From positions 744,001 through 808,000 of the forward strand of contig NZ_LOAJ01000001.1 in NCBI RefSeq assembly GCF_001542905.1: a DNA stretch of 64,000 nucleotides, given 5' to 3'. Shown here piece after piece: positions 17,063-25,065 of this stretch. Position numbers and translations under genes: made by a program. The stretch is from Halorubrum aethiopicum. Its GTDB lineage: Archaea; Halobacteriota; Halobacteria; Halobacteriales; Haloferacaceae. Each line of letters starts with the position of its first letter. Positions within the stretch are counted from its first letter, which is position 1. The notes under the pieces were generated by a model, which was not told the DNA's origin, made no database searches, and worked only from the letters and a program-made list of their open reading frames with translations.

Positions 17063-17160
17063 CGCCGAACACTCTTCTCCGAACGCTCCCCTCCGACCGC
17101 GTTTCTCCGAACGCTTCCCGCCGAACGCGTTCCTCCGAGCGTGGCCCTCCGAACACCTCC
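17063..17160. repeat. Seven 14-base tandem units
   Basis: Seven consecutive units of 14 bases fill 98 bases exactly. Most start ctccgaacgc or a close variant: cgccgaacactctt, ctccgaacgctccc, ctccgaccgcgttt, ctccgaacgcttcc, cgccgaacgcgttc, ctccgagcgtggcc, ctccgaacacctcc. They lie between the universal stress gene and the RraA-like gene. There are no spacers, so this is not a CRISPR array. Confidence 0.85.
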
Positions 17161-17232
17161 TCACGGCGGAGCGTCCGGTCTCGCGAGCGAAACCGCCGGT
17201 ACGTTCTTGACCCGTCGACGAAACTCGGTGGT

Positions 17233-17916
17233 ATGGTCGTTGTGAGGGACTTCGAACGGCCGGACCGGGAGACGATCGACGCGCTCGGCGAGTCGGACGC
17301 CGCGAGCGTTCACGAGGCGCTGGGGGAACGGACGGCGATGGACCCGGAGGTCGGGCCGATAAACGAGGAGGTCACGGTCTGTGGCCCCGCCTGTACGGTC
17401 CGGGTCCCGCCAGGCGACAACGCGATGGTCCACCTCGCGTCCGACCTGGCGGAGCCGGGCGACGTCCTCGTCGTCGCCACGGAGTCGCGCCGGGCGGCGG
17501 TCTGGGGTGAACTGCTCACGCGCAACGCGAAACGGCAGGGGCTCGGCGGGCTCGTCACCGACGGCAACGTCCGGGACACGGACCACCTCTCGGAGAGCGA
17601 GTTCCCGGTGTTCTCGGCGGCCGTCTCGCAGGCGGGCGCGGTGAAGGAGACCCCCGGATCGGTGAACGTCCCGGTCTCCGTCGGCGGCGTCGCCGTCCGA
17701 CCGGGCGACGTCGTCGTCGGCGACCGGGACGGCGTCACCGTGGTCCCGCGCGAGGCGGCCGACGACGCGGCGGCGGCCGCGGCGGCGATCGCCGACCACG
17801 AGGCGACCTTACGCGAGCGGATCGACGAGGGGGAGACCCTGGCCGATATCCTCGGGATCCGCGACCTGATCGACGACGCGGACGTCCGCGTCGTCGACTC
17901 GCCCGAAGACGTGTGA
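17233..17916 (+). CDS. RraA family protein (oxo-acid aldolase-like)
   Basis: The 227-residue protein has the RraA/HMG-aldolase fold: GPACTVRVPPGDNAMVHLA, the Gly-rich GELLTRNAKRQGLGGLVTDGNVRDTDHL (substrate Arg and Asp), then FPVFSAAVSQAGAVKE and VRPGDVVVGDRDGVTVVP. In bacteria relatives act as 4-hydroxy-4-methyl-2-oxoglutarate aldolases or oxaloacetate decarboxylases, or inhibit RNase E. With no RNase E partner here, an enzymatic role on oxo acids is more likely. ATG at 17233 gives MVVVRDFERPDRETID. Confidence 0.88.
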   Translation: MVVVRDFERPDRETIDALGESDAASVHEALGERTAMDPEVGPINEEVTVCGPACTVRVPPGDNAMVHLASDLAEPGDVLVVATESRRAAVWGELLTRNAKRQGLGGLVTDGNVRDTDHLSESEFPVFSAAVSQAGAVKETPGSVNVPVSVGGVAVRPGDVVVGDRDGVTVVPREAADDAAAAAAAIADHEATLRERIDEGETLADILGIRDLIDDADVRVVDSPEDV

Positions 17917-17970
17917 GGGTCGGATCGCCCGACGCGTGCGGGTGTGAGGGGCCGACCCGTGCGCGAGCGA

Positions 17971-18010
17971 CGAGGACGGGACGAGACGGGACGAGACGGG
18001 ACGGGATGGG
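17971..18010. repeat. Four 10-base units before the aldo/keto reductase gene
   Basis: cgaggacggg, acgagacggg, acgagacggg and acgggatggg follow one another. The stretch ends about 40 bases before the start codon, just upstream of the AT-rich acttagta promoter patch. Confidence 0.65.
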
Positions 18011-18053
18011 GACAACACTTAGTATCCTCGTTCCGCATGTGTGAATCGCTCGC

Positions 18054-18872
18054 ATGACCGCGGACATTCCCGCGCCGGGACTCGGCACGTACCGGGTCAC
18101 GGACCACGACGACTGCGTCCGGAGCGTCCGGACCGCGCTGGAGGAGGGGTATCGACACGTCGACACCGCGGAGGCGTACGGGAACGAGGTCGCCGTCGGC
18201 GAGGGGATCGCCGCCGCCGACGTCGACCGCGATGACGTCTTCCTCGCCACCAAGGTGTTGCACCCGAAGTTCACGGACGACTACTCGGGAGACAGCGTCA
18301 CGGAGAACGCACGCGCGTGTCTCGACCGGCTCGGCGTCGACCGCGTCGACCTCCTCTACGCCGTCCACTGGCCCGCCGACGGCTACGACCCGGAGACGAC
18401 GTTCGACGCGGTCGCCGACCTCCACGAGGAGGGGCTCTTCGACCGGCTCGGCGTCTGTAACATGACCCCGGCGCAGATCGACGAGGCGCGCGAAGCGTCC
18501 CCGGTCCCGATCGACGCGCTCCAGGTGGAGATGCACCCGCTCCTCCCCCAGCGGCGGCTCCGGACGTACTGTGACTCACACGGTATCGACCTCGTCGCGT
18601 ACGCGCCGCTCGGCAACGGACGCGTCCTCGACGTGCCGGAGATCGCGGAGATCGCCGACGCCCACGGCGTCAGTCCGGCGCGCGTCAGCCTCGCGTGGGC
18701 CATGGAGAAGGGCGTCGTCCCGATCCCGAAGGCGACGAGCCGCGACCACATCGTCGACAACGTCCGCGCTCGGGACCTCGAGCTCTCGGCGGCGGACGTG
18801 GAGCGGATCGACGGGATCGACCGCCGCGACCGCCAGTACGACCCGTCGTACGCCCCGACCTGGTCGGGCTGA
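18054..18872 (+). CDS. Aldo/keto reductase
   Basis: A 272-residue TIM-barrel NADPH-dependent oxidoreductase. The catalytic tetrad is visible: Asp in YRHVDTAEAYGNE, Tyr in the same motif, Lys in FLATKVLHPKF and His in LLYAVHWPADG. The NADP-binding end has PIPKATSRDHIVDN. It resembles the AKR5-type 2,5-didehydrogluconate reductases, but haloarchaeal substrates are unknown. ATG at 18054 gives MTADIPAPGLGTYRV, directly preceding the first conserved strand. Confidence 0.93.
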   Translation: MTADIPAPGLGTYRVTDHDDCVRSVRTALEEGYRHVDTAEAYGNEVAVGEGIAAADVDRDDVFLATKVLHPKFTDDYSGDSVTENARACLDRLGVDRVDLLYAVHWPADGYDPETTFDAVADLHEEGLFDRLGVCNMTPAQIDEAREASPVPIDALQVEMHPLLPQRRLRTYCDSHGIDLVAYAPLGNGRVLDVPEIAEIADAHGVSPARVSLAWAMEKGVVPIPKATSRDHIVDNVRARDLELSAADVERIDGIDRRDRQYDPSYAPTWSG

Positions 18873-19102
18873 CGGCGACCGGGGGCGACAGGCCCGGACT
18901 GAAGTCGACTGGGTCTGACCGGGGCCGACGAGCCCGACCGAGGCCGACCGACGGCGGCGTCGGGTCTCCACTCCCCGATCTCGTTTCGCCGTCTCCGGTT
19001 CCGTTCCACCGCTTCGCTTCGAACCCTCGCCCTCGCTCCCGTCACCGTTTTTCGATCCTTGATCCGTGGTACCGAACCGCTGTCTCCACGCCGTCCCGAA
19101 GA

Positions 19103-19121
19103 CGTTCAGCATATCTGAACG
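19103..19121. promoter_or_regulatory. Perfect inverted repeat, possible IclR-family operator
   Basis: cgttcagcatatctgaacg is a 7-base inverted repeat around a 5-base centre. Thirteen bases of it (agcatatctgaac) recur with one change at 19347-19359 in the promoter of the iclR-type gene. A shared, partly palindromic motif at two sites is what a regulator binding site would look like. Confidence 0.5.
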
Positions 19122-19267
19122 CACTCGGCTCGACGGTGGATCTCGAGCCGCCGATCCGGGCTCTCCAGCGGAGAACGGCCGATTCAACGCCCGTACGTCC
19201 CGTATCTCCGTGTGGGTTGTGAAACCACCACACGATCTCGTTCTACTATAATGAACGTCCATGCGGT

Positions 19268-19289
19268 ATCGCGGTTCCGAAACCGCGAT
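19268..19289. other. Strong hairpin in the region before the iclR-type gene
   Basis: atcgcggtt and aaccgcgat form a perfect 9-base-pair stem with loop ccga. It sits in the 500-base gap between the aldo/keto reductase and the regulator, which otherwise holds no gene I can support. It may end the upstream transcript or serve as another operator. Confidence 0.5.
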
Positions 19290-19340
19290 CCCGCCGTCCT
19301 CGGCTCCGAACGGCTCCGATCGAGACACGACACACCTCAC

Positions 19341-19359
19341 TAATTTAGCATATCCGAAC
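19341..19359 (+). promoter_or_regulatory. TATA-like box overlapped by the candidate operator
   Basis: taatttagca is a TATA-like box about 25 bases upstream of the ATG at 19372. The candidate operator copy agcatatccgaac (19347-19359) overlaps it, suggesting that the regulator controls its own gene. Confidence 0.5.
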
Positions 19360-19389
19360 AGATTAGTATCCATGGATCGATCGTTACGT

Positions 19390-20205
19390 ATGACCGAACC
19401 ATCGCGGAACCGTGTTGGAACCACCGAGAAGTCGCTCACCATCCTAGAGCACCTCCAGCGGGAGGACGGCGCGGGCGTCACCGAGGTCGCCAACACGCTC
19501 GGAATGAGCAAGAGCACGGTCCACAGTCACCTGACGACGCTCGTCGACTGCGGGTACGTGACCCACCACGACAAACAGTACCACGTCTCGACGAAGCTCC
19601 TCCGGCTCGGCGGCAGGCTCCGCGACCAGTCGCCGCTGTATCAGGCGGCGCGGATCGAGATGAAGTCGCTGGCGGCCGAGACCGACGGCGTGGTCCGTCT
19701 CTACCTCAAGGAGGGCGACGACGCGACGATGATCGCCCAGGAGGGGTACTATCCGGGCATCGCCGAACGACACCTCGGGGAACGGACGCCGCTCGCCGAG
19801 TCGATCGCGGGGCCCGTGATGCTCGCCGAACACGGGCGGAGCGACGACGGGAACGCCGCCGACGGGAACGCCGCCGCCGGAGAGCCCGACGACGCCGAGA
19901 CCGTCGCCCACCCCGAGGTCGACGACGAGGTCCGGGACCGGTTCGACCGCATCCACCGCCGCGGGTACGCCGTCGAGACGAGTTCGACGAGCTCCGACCG
20001 AACGTTCGCGGGTGCGCTCTCCCGCCGGGACGGCGCCGTCATGGGCGCGCTGACGGTGACGGTCCCCGGCGACGCCGCCAGCCCGCTCTCGGCGGGCGAT
20101 CGCCTGCTCGAGGCGGTCGAGCGCGTCGAACTCTCGCTCACCTCCTGGTACGACTCCCAAGCGACGTTCTCCCCGAAACACTCCTGGCACGTCCACTCGC
20201 ACTGA
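19390..20205 (+). CDS. IclR family transcriptional regulator
   Basis: The 271-residue protein has an N-terminal winged helix (TTEKSLTILEHLQREDGAGV and the recognition helix MSKSTVHSHLTTLVDCGYV) and a C-terminal GAF-like effector domain. An unusual Asp/Ala-rich insert (about DGNAADGNAAAGEPDDAE) lies in the effector domain, and the protein ends in a His-containing tail KHSWHVHSH. An earlier ATG at 19372 (MDRSLRMTEP) fits the promoter spacing equally well. IclR regulators in haloarchaea often control catabolism of sugars or organic acids; the neighbouring lyase and reductase are likely targets. Confidence 0.93.
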   Translation: MTEPSRNRVGTTEKSLTILEHLQREDGAGVTEVANTLGMSKSTVHSHLTTLVDCGYVTHHDKQYHVSTKLLRLGGRLRDQSPLYQAARIEMKSLAAETDGVVRLYLKEGDDATMIAQEGYYPGIAERHLGERTPLAESIAGPVMLAEHGRSDDGNAADGNAAAGEPDDAETVAHPEVDDEVRDRFDRIHRRGYAVETSSTSSDRTFAGALSRRDGAVMGALTVTVPGDAASPLSAGDRLLEAVERVELSLTSWYDSQATFSPKHSWHVHSH

Positions 20206-20224
20206 ACCCCCTTTTCGAGCCGTC

Positions 20225-21127
20225 TCAGAGGTCGGAGAGCTCGTCCGCCTCCGTCGCCTTCTCGACGATCTCTTTGGCCATCTCGAACGTCTCCTCGTCT
20301 ATCACCTGTCCGTCGACCTCGACGGTCCCCCGCTCGTCGTGGTCGGACGCGGTGTACGCCTCGTAGATCCGGCGCGCGCGCCGGACGTCCTGCGGGCTCG
20401 GCGTGAAGATCTCGTTCGCGATGTGGATCTGGTTCGGGTGGACGACGGTCTTGCCGTCGAACCCGAGGGCGCGACTCGCCTGACACGCCGCGCGGAACCC
20501 CTGCGTGTCGCCGGTGTCGGGGTACATCCCGTCGATCACCTGTATTCCCACCTCCCTCGCCGCGTTCACCACTCGGGAACGGGCGTACTCCCAGTGTCCG
20601 CCCACCTCCGCCCCGTCGGCCGTCTGCCCGACCCCGATGCTCGCCGCGTAGTCGCCGGGGCCGAAGAGGAGGGCGGCGAGCCGGTCCACGGACCGGGCGA
20701 TCCGCGTCGCGTTGTTGATCGCCGTCGCGCTCTCGAGTTGCGGGATCAGACCGACCTCGCCGGGCTCCATTCCGGCGTTCCGTTCCACCTGCCGCAACAG
20801 CAGGTCGACCGCGTGGAGCTGTTCTACCCGCGACACCTTGGGGACGATGAGGCTGTCGACGTGCTCGCCGGCCGCGCCGACCGTCTCGATCAGGTCCTCG
20901 TACCACCACTTCGTGGTGACGGCGTTGATCCGCACGGCGATCGACTTGTCCATCTCCGGGTCGGCGGCGAGGAACTCGACGAGGTCGCTTCGGGTCCGTT
21001 CCTTCCGTTCCGAGAGGATGGCGTCCTCCAGGTCGAGGAACAGCGCGTCGGCGTCGGTCGTGCGTCCCTTCCGGATGAGGTCCTCGTCCGAGGCGGGCGT
21101 GATGAGGAGCGTGCGTCTGAGGTTCAT
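20225..21127 (-). CDS. HpcH/HpaI aldolase/citrate lyase family protein (CitE-like)
   Basis: The 300-residue TIM-barrel lyase begins MNLRRTLLITPASDEDLIRK, has the Mg-binding LFLDLEDAI, the Arg of AVRINAV, the Glu of LIPQLESATAI, and FGPGDYAASIG. The end has GKTVVHPNQIHIANEIFTP, typical of CitE-like and malyl-CoA/citramalyl-CoA lyases. It probably cleaves a CoA thioester or a beta-hydroxy acid; the substrate cannot be told. Convergent with the IclR gene, with only 19 bases between the stops. Confidence 0.92.
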   Translation of the reverse strand: MNLRRTLLITPASDEDLIRKGRTTDADALFLDLEDAILSERKERTRSDLVEFLAADPEMDKSIAVRINAVTTKWWYEDLIETVGAAGEHVDSLIVPKVSRVEQLHAVDLLLRQVERNAGMEPGEVGLIPQLESATAINNATRIARSVDRLAALLFGPGDYAASIGVGQTADGAEVGGHWEYARSRVVNAAREVGIQVIDGMYPDTGDTQGFRAACQASRALGFDGKTVVHPNQIHIANEIFTPSPQDVRRARRIYEAYTASDHDERGTVEVDGQVIDEETFEMAKEIVEKATEADELSDL

Positions 21128-21249
21128 GGATAGCGGATCCACAGCCCGAACCAAAAACCCACGCACGCAACGAATATTCGCTCCGTCCGCGCGACCCGCG
21201 ACGCGTCACGTCGGACCGCGACGCGTTTCCGCGCCGGATCGCGGTCCGG

Positions 21250-23214
21250 TCAGATGTCGGAGACGACGTCGTACCCGTCGTCGAGCGCCGAGGCATCCTC
21301 CGGGAGCAGCGCGACGACGAGGTACTCCGCGTACTCCTCGAAGTACTCGACGACGCGCGCGATCCGGTCGGCGTCGATGACCTCGAGCGAGTCGAGCAGC
21401 ACGAACGGCACGTCCTCGTACACCTCGTGAGCGAGGTACCCCGCCAGCGCGAACACCAGCCCGGTCACCGCGCGCTCGCTCTCCGAGAGGTGTGCGACGG
21501 AGTCCTGATAGCTCGCCCCCTCGTCGTCGGATCGGACGACGTGGAGCTCCGACTCCGTCCGAGCCGTCTCCCGTCTGCCCCCCGCGTCGTCCCGTTCCCG
21601 TCGCTCGATCCAGATCCGCTCGATGTTGTCGTACTCGAGGATGTCGAGGACGGCGGCCATGTGCTCGTTGAACGACTCCACCGCGTCCGCCTCGATGCGG
21701 TCGACGCGCGTCCGGAGGTCGACCAGCTCCTCCGTGAGGGCCTCCCGCTCGTCCTCGAGGCGGTCCCGCTCCGCTATCGTCGCCTCGGCGTCGTCGATCT
21801 CCGCGTCGACCTCCTCGAGGTCGGCCTCGATCCCCTCGATCTCTAGCTCCAGCTCGGTGGCGTCGCGGTGGAGCGCGATGACCTCGTCGTAGTCGGGGCC
21901 GCCGGCGTCCCGCGCCGCCGCCTCCAGCTCCTCGATCTCGGCTCGCTTCTCGTCTATCGCCGTCTCCAACTCCTCGATCCGGTCGCGACACTCCTCGAGT
22001 TCGCTCGCCACCTCGGACAGCCGACCCTCCGCCCGTTCGATCGCGCGGGTCCGCTCCACGACCGCCGACCGCCGCTCCGAGAGCTCGTCGATCCGGCTCT
22101 GAAGCTCGTTCCGGTCGGAGAGTTTCTCCTCGTGGAGGCTCCGGAGCCGCTCGATCGTCTCCTCGATCGCGGTCCGCTCGACCCGCGACCCGCACGACCA
22201 GCAGACGGTTCGGTCCCCGTCGGCGACCAGCGCGTCGGTCACGTCGCGTTCGGATCCGTCGCCGACGCTCCCGTCACCGCCGTCGCCGGCGAGGTCGGCG
22301 TCGAGCTCGTCGCCGGCCAGCATCTCCTCGTTGAAGTTGATGACGCTTCGGAGCTCCCCGAGCGTGTCGTCGAGCTCGCGTTTCCGCTCGCGGAGGTCGT
22401 CGACCCGGTCGTCGATCCGGTCCGGATCCGTCTCCGGGGCGTCGACCGCCTCGAGCTCCTCCTCCAGTTCCGCACGCTCCGATTCGAGCTCCTCGACGGT
22501 CGCCTCCTCGGTGGAGCGTTCGAACCGGAGGTCCTCGAGCTCCGCCCGCGCCCGCCGAACCGTCTCGAACGCGTCGTCGATCTCCTCGCGCCGCTCGCGG
22601 CTCTCCTCGAGGTCGGCGTCCGCCCGCTCGATGGCCTCCTCCACCTCCTCGAGTTCCGTTCGCTTCTCCTCCAGTCGCTCGCGGAGGGTCGTTCGTCTCG
22701 ACTCGAGGCGCGGCAGCTCCGCCTCGATCCCCTCGAGTTCGGAGAGCCGCTCGTCGATCGCGTCCCGCTCGCGCGTCCGCTCCGCTATCTCCGCCTCGAT
22801 CGCGTCCACGTCGATCGGGCGCATGATGACCTCCCGAAGGTCCTCCCCCCGGGCGACGGCCAACCGCGCCTCGTTGTCGCCGAGCAGGAACGCGAACAGG
22901 TCCGCGGCCGTCGGGTCCTCGAGGTACGGCTCCCCCTCGAAGACGACCCGCCCGTCCCGCCGCGTCAGCGTCCGCGAGTACGTCTCGCCGTCGACGTCGA
23001 TCGTTACCTCCCCTTCGTCGGCGTCCCCCTTCAGCGAGGGCCGAGTGCTCCCGAGCCCCGCCATGATCGCCTGTAGGAACGAGGACCGATGCGTGGCGTT
23101 TCGCCCGCGTAACAGCGTCACGCCGGAGGAGAGTTCGACCGCGGTTCGGTCGATCCCGCCGATGTTCCGTGCGCGCACCTGAACGGACTCCAGCGCCACT
23201 TCACTCCGTGCCAT
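21250..23214 (-). CDS. sph3: Archaea-specific SMC-related protein, Sph3-like
   Basis: A 654-residue Rad50/SMC-type ATPase. The N-terminal part holds a divergent Walker A, LLRGRNATHRSSFLQAI, in which the usual Gly-Lys-Ser/Thr is replaced by Thr-His-Arg-Ser. Long coiled coils (about residues 130-310 and 350-520) flank a zinc-hook-like CWSC (about residue 340). The C-terminal part has the ABC signature HLSESERAVTGLVFAL and a Walker-B-like FVLLDSLEVID. In Haloferax the related gene next to rdfA takes part in cell-shape control. ATG at 23214 (MARSEVALES) follows a TATA-like patch inside the end of rdfA. Confidence 0.9.
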   Translation of the reverse strand: MARSEVALESVQVRARNIGGIDRTAVELSSGVTLLRGRNATHRSSFLQAIMAGLGSTRPSLKGDADEGEVTIDVDGETYSRTLTRRDGRVVFEGEPYLEDPTAADLFAFLLGDNEARLAVARGEDLREVIMRPIDVDAIEAEIAERTRERDAIDERLSELEGIEAELPRLESRRTTLRERLEEKRTELEEVEEAIERADADLEESRERREEIDDAFETVRRARAELEDLRFERSTEEATVEELESERAELEEELEAVDAPETDPDRIDDRVDDLRERKRELDDTLGELRSVINFNEEMLAGDELDADLAGDGGDGSVGDGSERDVTDALVADGDRTVCWSCGSRVERTAIEETIERLRSLHEEKLSDRNELQSRIDELSERRSAVVERTRAIERAEGRLSEVASELEECRDRIEELETAIDEKRAEIEELEAAARDAGGPDYDEVIALHRDATELELEIEGIEADLEEVDAEIDDAEATIAERDRLEDEREALTEELVDLRTRVDRIEADAVESFNEHMAAVLDILEYDNIERIWIERRERDDAGGRRETARTESELHVVRSDDEGASYQDSVAHLSESERAVTGLVFALAGYLAHEVYEDVPFVLLDSLEVIDADRIARVVEYFEEYAEYLVVALLPEDASALDDGYDVVSDI

Positions 23215-23260
23215 CGTGTACGCACACATCCCCCCGTCGGTAAATACTTGTGTCTCGTCG

Positions 23261-23872
23261 TCACTCGGCCGCACAAGCGCACCCGCCCCGCCGAAGCAGC
23301 TCTCCCACCCGGTAGTCCGCCCCGCAGGCCCCGCACGTCACCCGGACGTCGACGAACACCTCGTAGGGGCGGTCCGCGAGTTCGCCCGCGTCCGCGAGCG
23401 CCTCCACGGCCGAGTCGGCGACCGCCTCCGTCCGCCCCGCGAGCCGCTCGATCGTCTCCCGCCGGTCGTCGAGCCGGTCCGCGTCCTCCTCCGGCGGCCG
23501 AGCCTCCCGCTCGCCCGTGAGGTACGTGTGGATCGTCTGGTGGCTCACGAAGTCCCCGAGGACCGCGTCCACGTCGACGCCGAGTCGCTCGAGTTCCCGC
23601 CGCGCTCGGAGGGTCTCCGATCGCGGGACGTCGTCGTCCGCGAGCGCCCGATGGGCACTCTCGACGTCGGACCGCGTCACCGAGCCGTCGGCCTCCCGCA
23701 TCGCCGCCCCGAGGACCGTCCGGTTGAACTCCTCGGCGAGCGACCGCAGGCTGGTCCGGTCGCCGTCCTCGCCCGTCCAGGCCGCCTCCAGCTCCGCGCC
23801 GAGGCCCTCGAGCCCGTATTCCCGTATCGTCCGCTCGACCTTGCTCGTCGAACCGGATCCGGCGTCGCCCAT
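23261..23872 (-). CDS. rdfA: Rod-determining factor RdfA
   Basis: The 203-residue protein matches RdfA, required for rod-shaped cells in Haloferax volcanii. It has an acidic helical N-terminal region beginning MGDAGSGSTSKVERTIREYG, a central segment with FVSHQTIHTYLTGE, and a C-terminal zinc-ribbon-like end VTCGACGADYRVGELL followed by GGCACAAE. It precedes sph3 on the same strand with about 46 bases between stop and start, matching the known gene pair. Its promoter lies inside an inverted repeat at 23893-23916. Confidence 0.88.
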   Translation of the reverse strand: MGDAGSGSTSKVERTIREYGLEGLGAELEAAWTGEDGDRTSLRSLAEEFNRTVLGAAMREADGSVTRSDVESAHRALADDDVPRSETLRARRELERLGVDVDAVLGDFVSHQTIHTYLTGEREARPPEEDADRLDDRRETIERLAGRTEAVADSAVEALADAGELADRPYEVFVDVRVTCGACGADYRVGELLRRGGCACAAE

Positions 23873-23892
23873 ACGCCCGATCCGACTCCTGA

Positions 23893-23916
23893 CTTTACAA
23901 AAGTACTGGTGTAAAG
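23893..23916 (-). promoter_or_regulatory. rdfA promoter flanked by a 7-base inverted repeat
   Basis: ctttaca and tgtaaag enclose a 10-base centre (aaagtactgg). The element lies 21-44 bases before the rdfA start, exactly over the expected TATA position, so a repressor or activator could bind there. Confidence 0.5.
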
Positions 23917-24409
23917 CAGATCCGTCGCCGGGAATCGGTCATCCCGACGCCGAACACATATCTAAACAGGTATTTCAATAAAACCCTATTAATTCATATA
24001 CTACTCTGTTTCTGGATCGACGCTGAATCGACGTCCTCGGTCGCAGCCGGATGAGATTTACTGGATCGGTACCGAACTCGATCCGTCGATACCCCATATC
24101 GCCCGGTAAAATCGACATAAGCGGAATTAACGGGTAGATCGCGATGCGTTCACACTCGATCACGAACTCGAACGAACTCGATCGCGAGCCGATTCCTCCA
24201 TCTGACCAATATACGGCTCTAGTACGCCTGAAAACCGATTATCGGTCGATTCACGGAATCAGATCGGCGAGATCGCCGCTCGTTCTCGATCCGACCCTCT
24301 CCGCCGGCCACTATCCGATAATTATACGATATCAATATAGTATATTTTGTTGAGTGTTTTGTTCCGGTCGCGGGTTTTTCCTCGCCGCCGTCGCTCCCAC
24401 CTACCGACC
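23917..24409. other. AT-rich geneless stretch between rdfA and tbp
   Basis: About 490 bases without a supportable gene. It contains several AT-rich patches (cctattaattcatatactac and ccgataattatacgatatc) and scattered gaactcgat-type repeats near 24160-24185. It may hold distal regulatory sites of tbp and rdfA. Confidence 0.5.
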
Positions 24410-24418
24410 TTTTTAAAA
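24410..24418 (+). promoter_or_regulatory. TATA box of tbp
   Basis: tttttaaaa is centred about 30 bases before the ATG at 24444, a strong archaeal promoter with a very short or absent leader. Confidence 0.7.
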
Positions 24419-24443
24419 GCCTGACCGTCCTACGTTCGAGCGA

Positions 24444-25004
24444 ATGGCCGATCCGAAGGACACGATCACGATAGAGAACGTCGTCGCCTCTACCGGGATC
24501 GGGCAGGAGCTCGACCTTCAGAGCGTCGCGATGGACCTCGAGGGAGCCGACTACGACCCGGAGCAGTTCCCCGGGCTCGTCTACCGCACCGCCGACCCGA
24601 AGTCGGCGGCGCTCATCTTCCGTTCCGGCAAGATCGTCTGTACCGGCGCGAACTCGACCGAGGCGGTCCACGAGAGTCTCGCCATCGTCTTCGAGAAGCT
24701 CCGGGAGCTCCAGATCCCGATCGAGGACGACCCCGAGATCACGGTCCAGAACATCGTCACCTCCGCCGACCTCGGCGAGAGCCTCAACCTCAACGCGATC
24801 GCCATCGGGCTCGGGCTGGAGCACATCGAGTACGAGCCCGAGCAGTTCCCCGGGCTCGTCTACCGGATCGAGGAGCCCGATGTCGTCGCCCTGCTCTTCG
24901 GCAGCGGAAAACTCGTCGTCACCGGCGGCACGGATCCGGCCGACGCGGCCGCCGCCGTCGACGTGATCGTCGAGGAGCTGTCCGGGCTCGGCCTCCTCGA
25001 CTGA
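24444..25004 (+). CDS. tbp: TATA-box-binding protein
   Basis: TBP binds the TATA box and recruits TFB and RNA polymerase. The 186-residue protein shows the two direct repeats of the saddle: IENVVASTGIGQELDLQSVA...EQFPGLVYR and IVTSADLGESLNLNAIAIG...EQFPGLVYR, each ending in FRSGKIVCTGA or FGSGKLVVTGG. Length is standard. Haloarchaea often carry several TBPs; this one has full-length repeats and a strong promoter, so it may be a main copy. A tfb gene lies 38 kb away in this window. Confidence 0.98.
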   Translation: MADPKDTITIENVVASTGIGQELDLQSVAMDLEGADYDPEQFPGLVYRTADPKSAALIFRSGKIVCTGANSTEAVHESLAIVFEKLRELQIPIEDDPEITVQNIVTSADLGESLNLNAIAIGLGLEHIEYEPEQFPGLVYRIEEPDVVALLFGSGKLVVTGGTDPADAAAAVDVIVEELSGLGLLD

Positions 25005-25065
25005 GGCGGCGCACGCTCGGCTCCGATCCCGTCGGCCCTTTTAGGCTCCACCGCCTACGCGGCGT

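Noticed and set aside
17063-17160. CRISPR array
   Set aside because: The 14-base units abut without spacers, are too short, and no cas gene is present. The same applies to the other tandem arrays.
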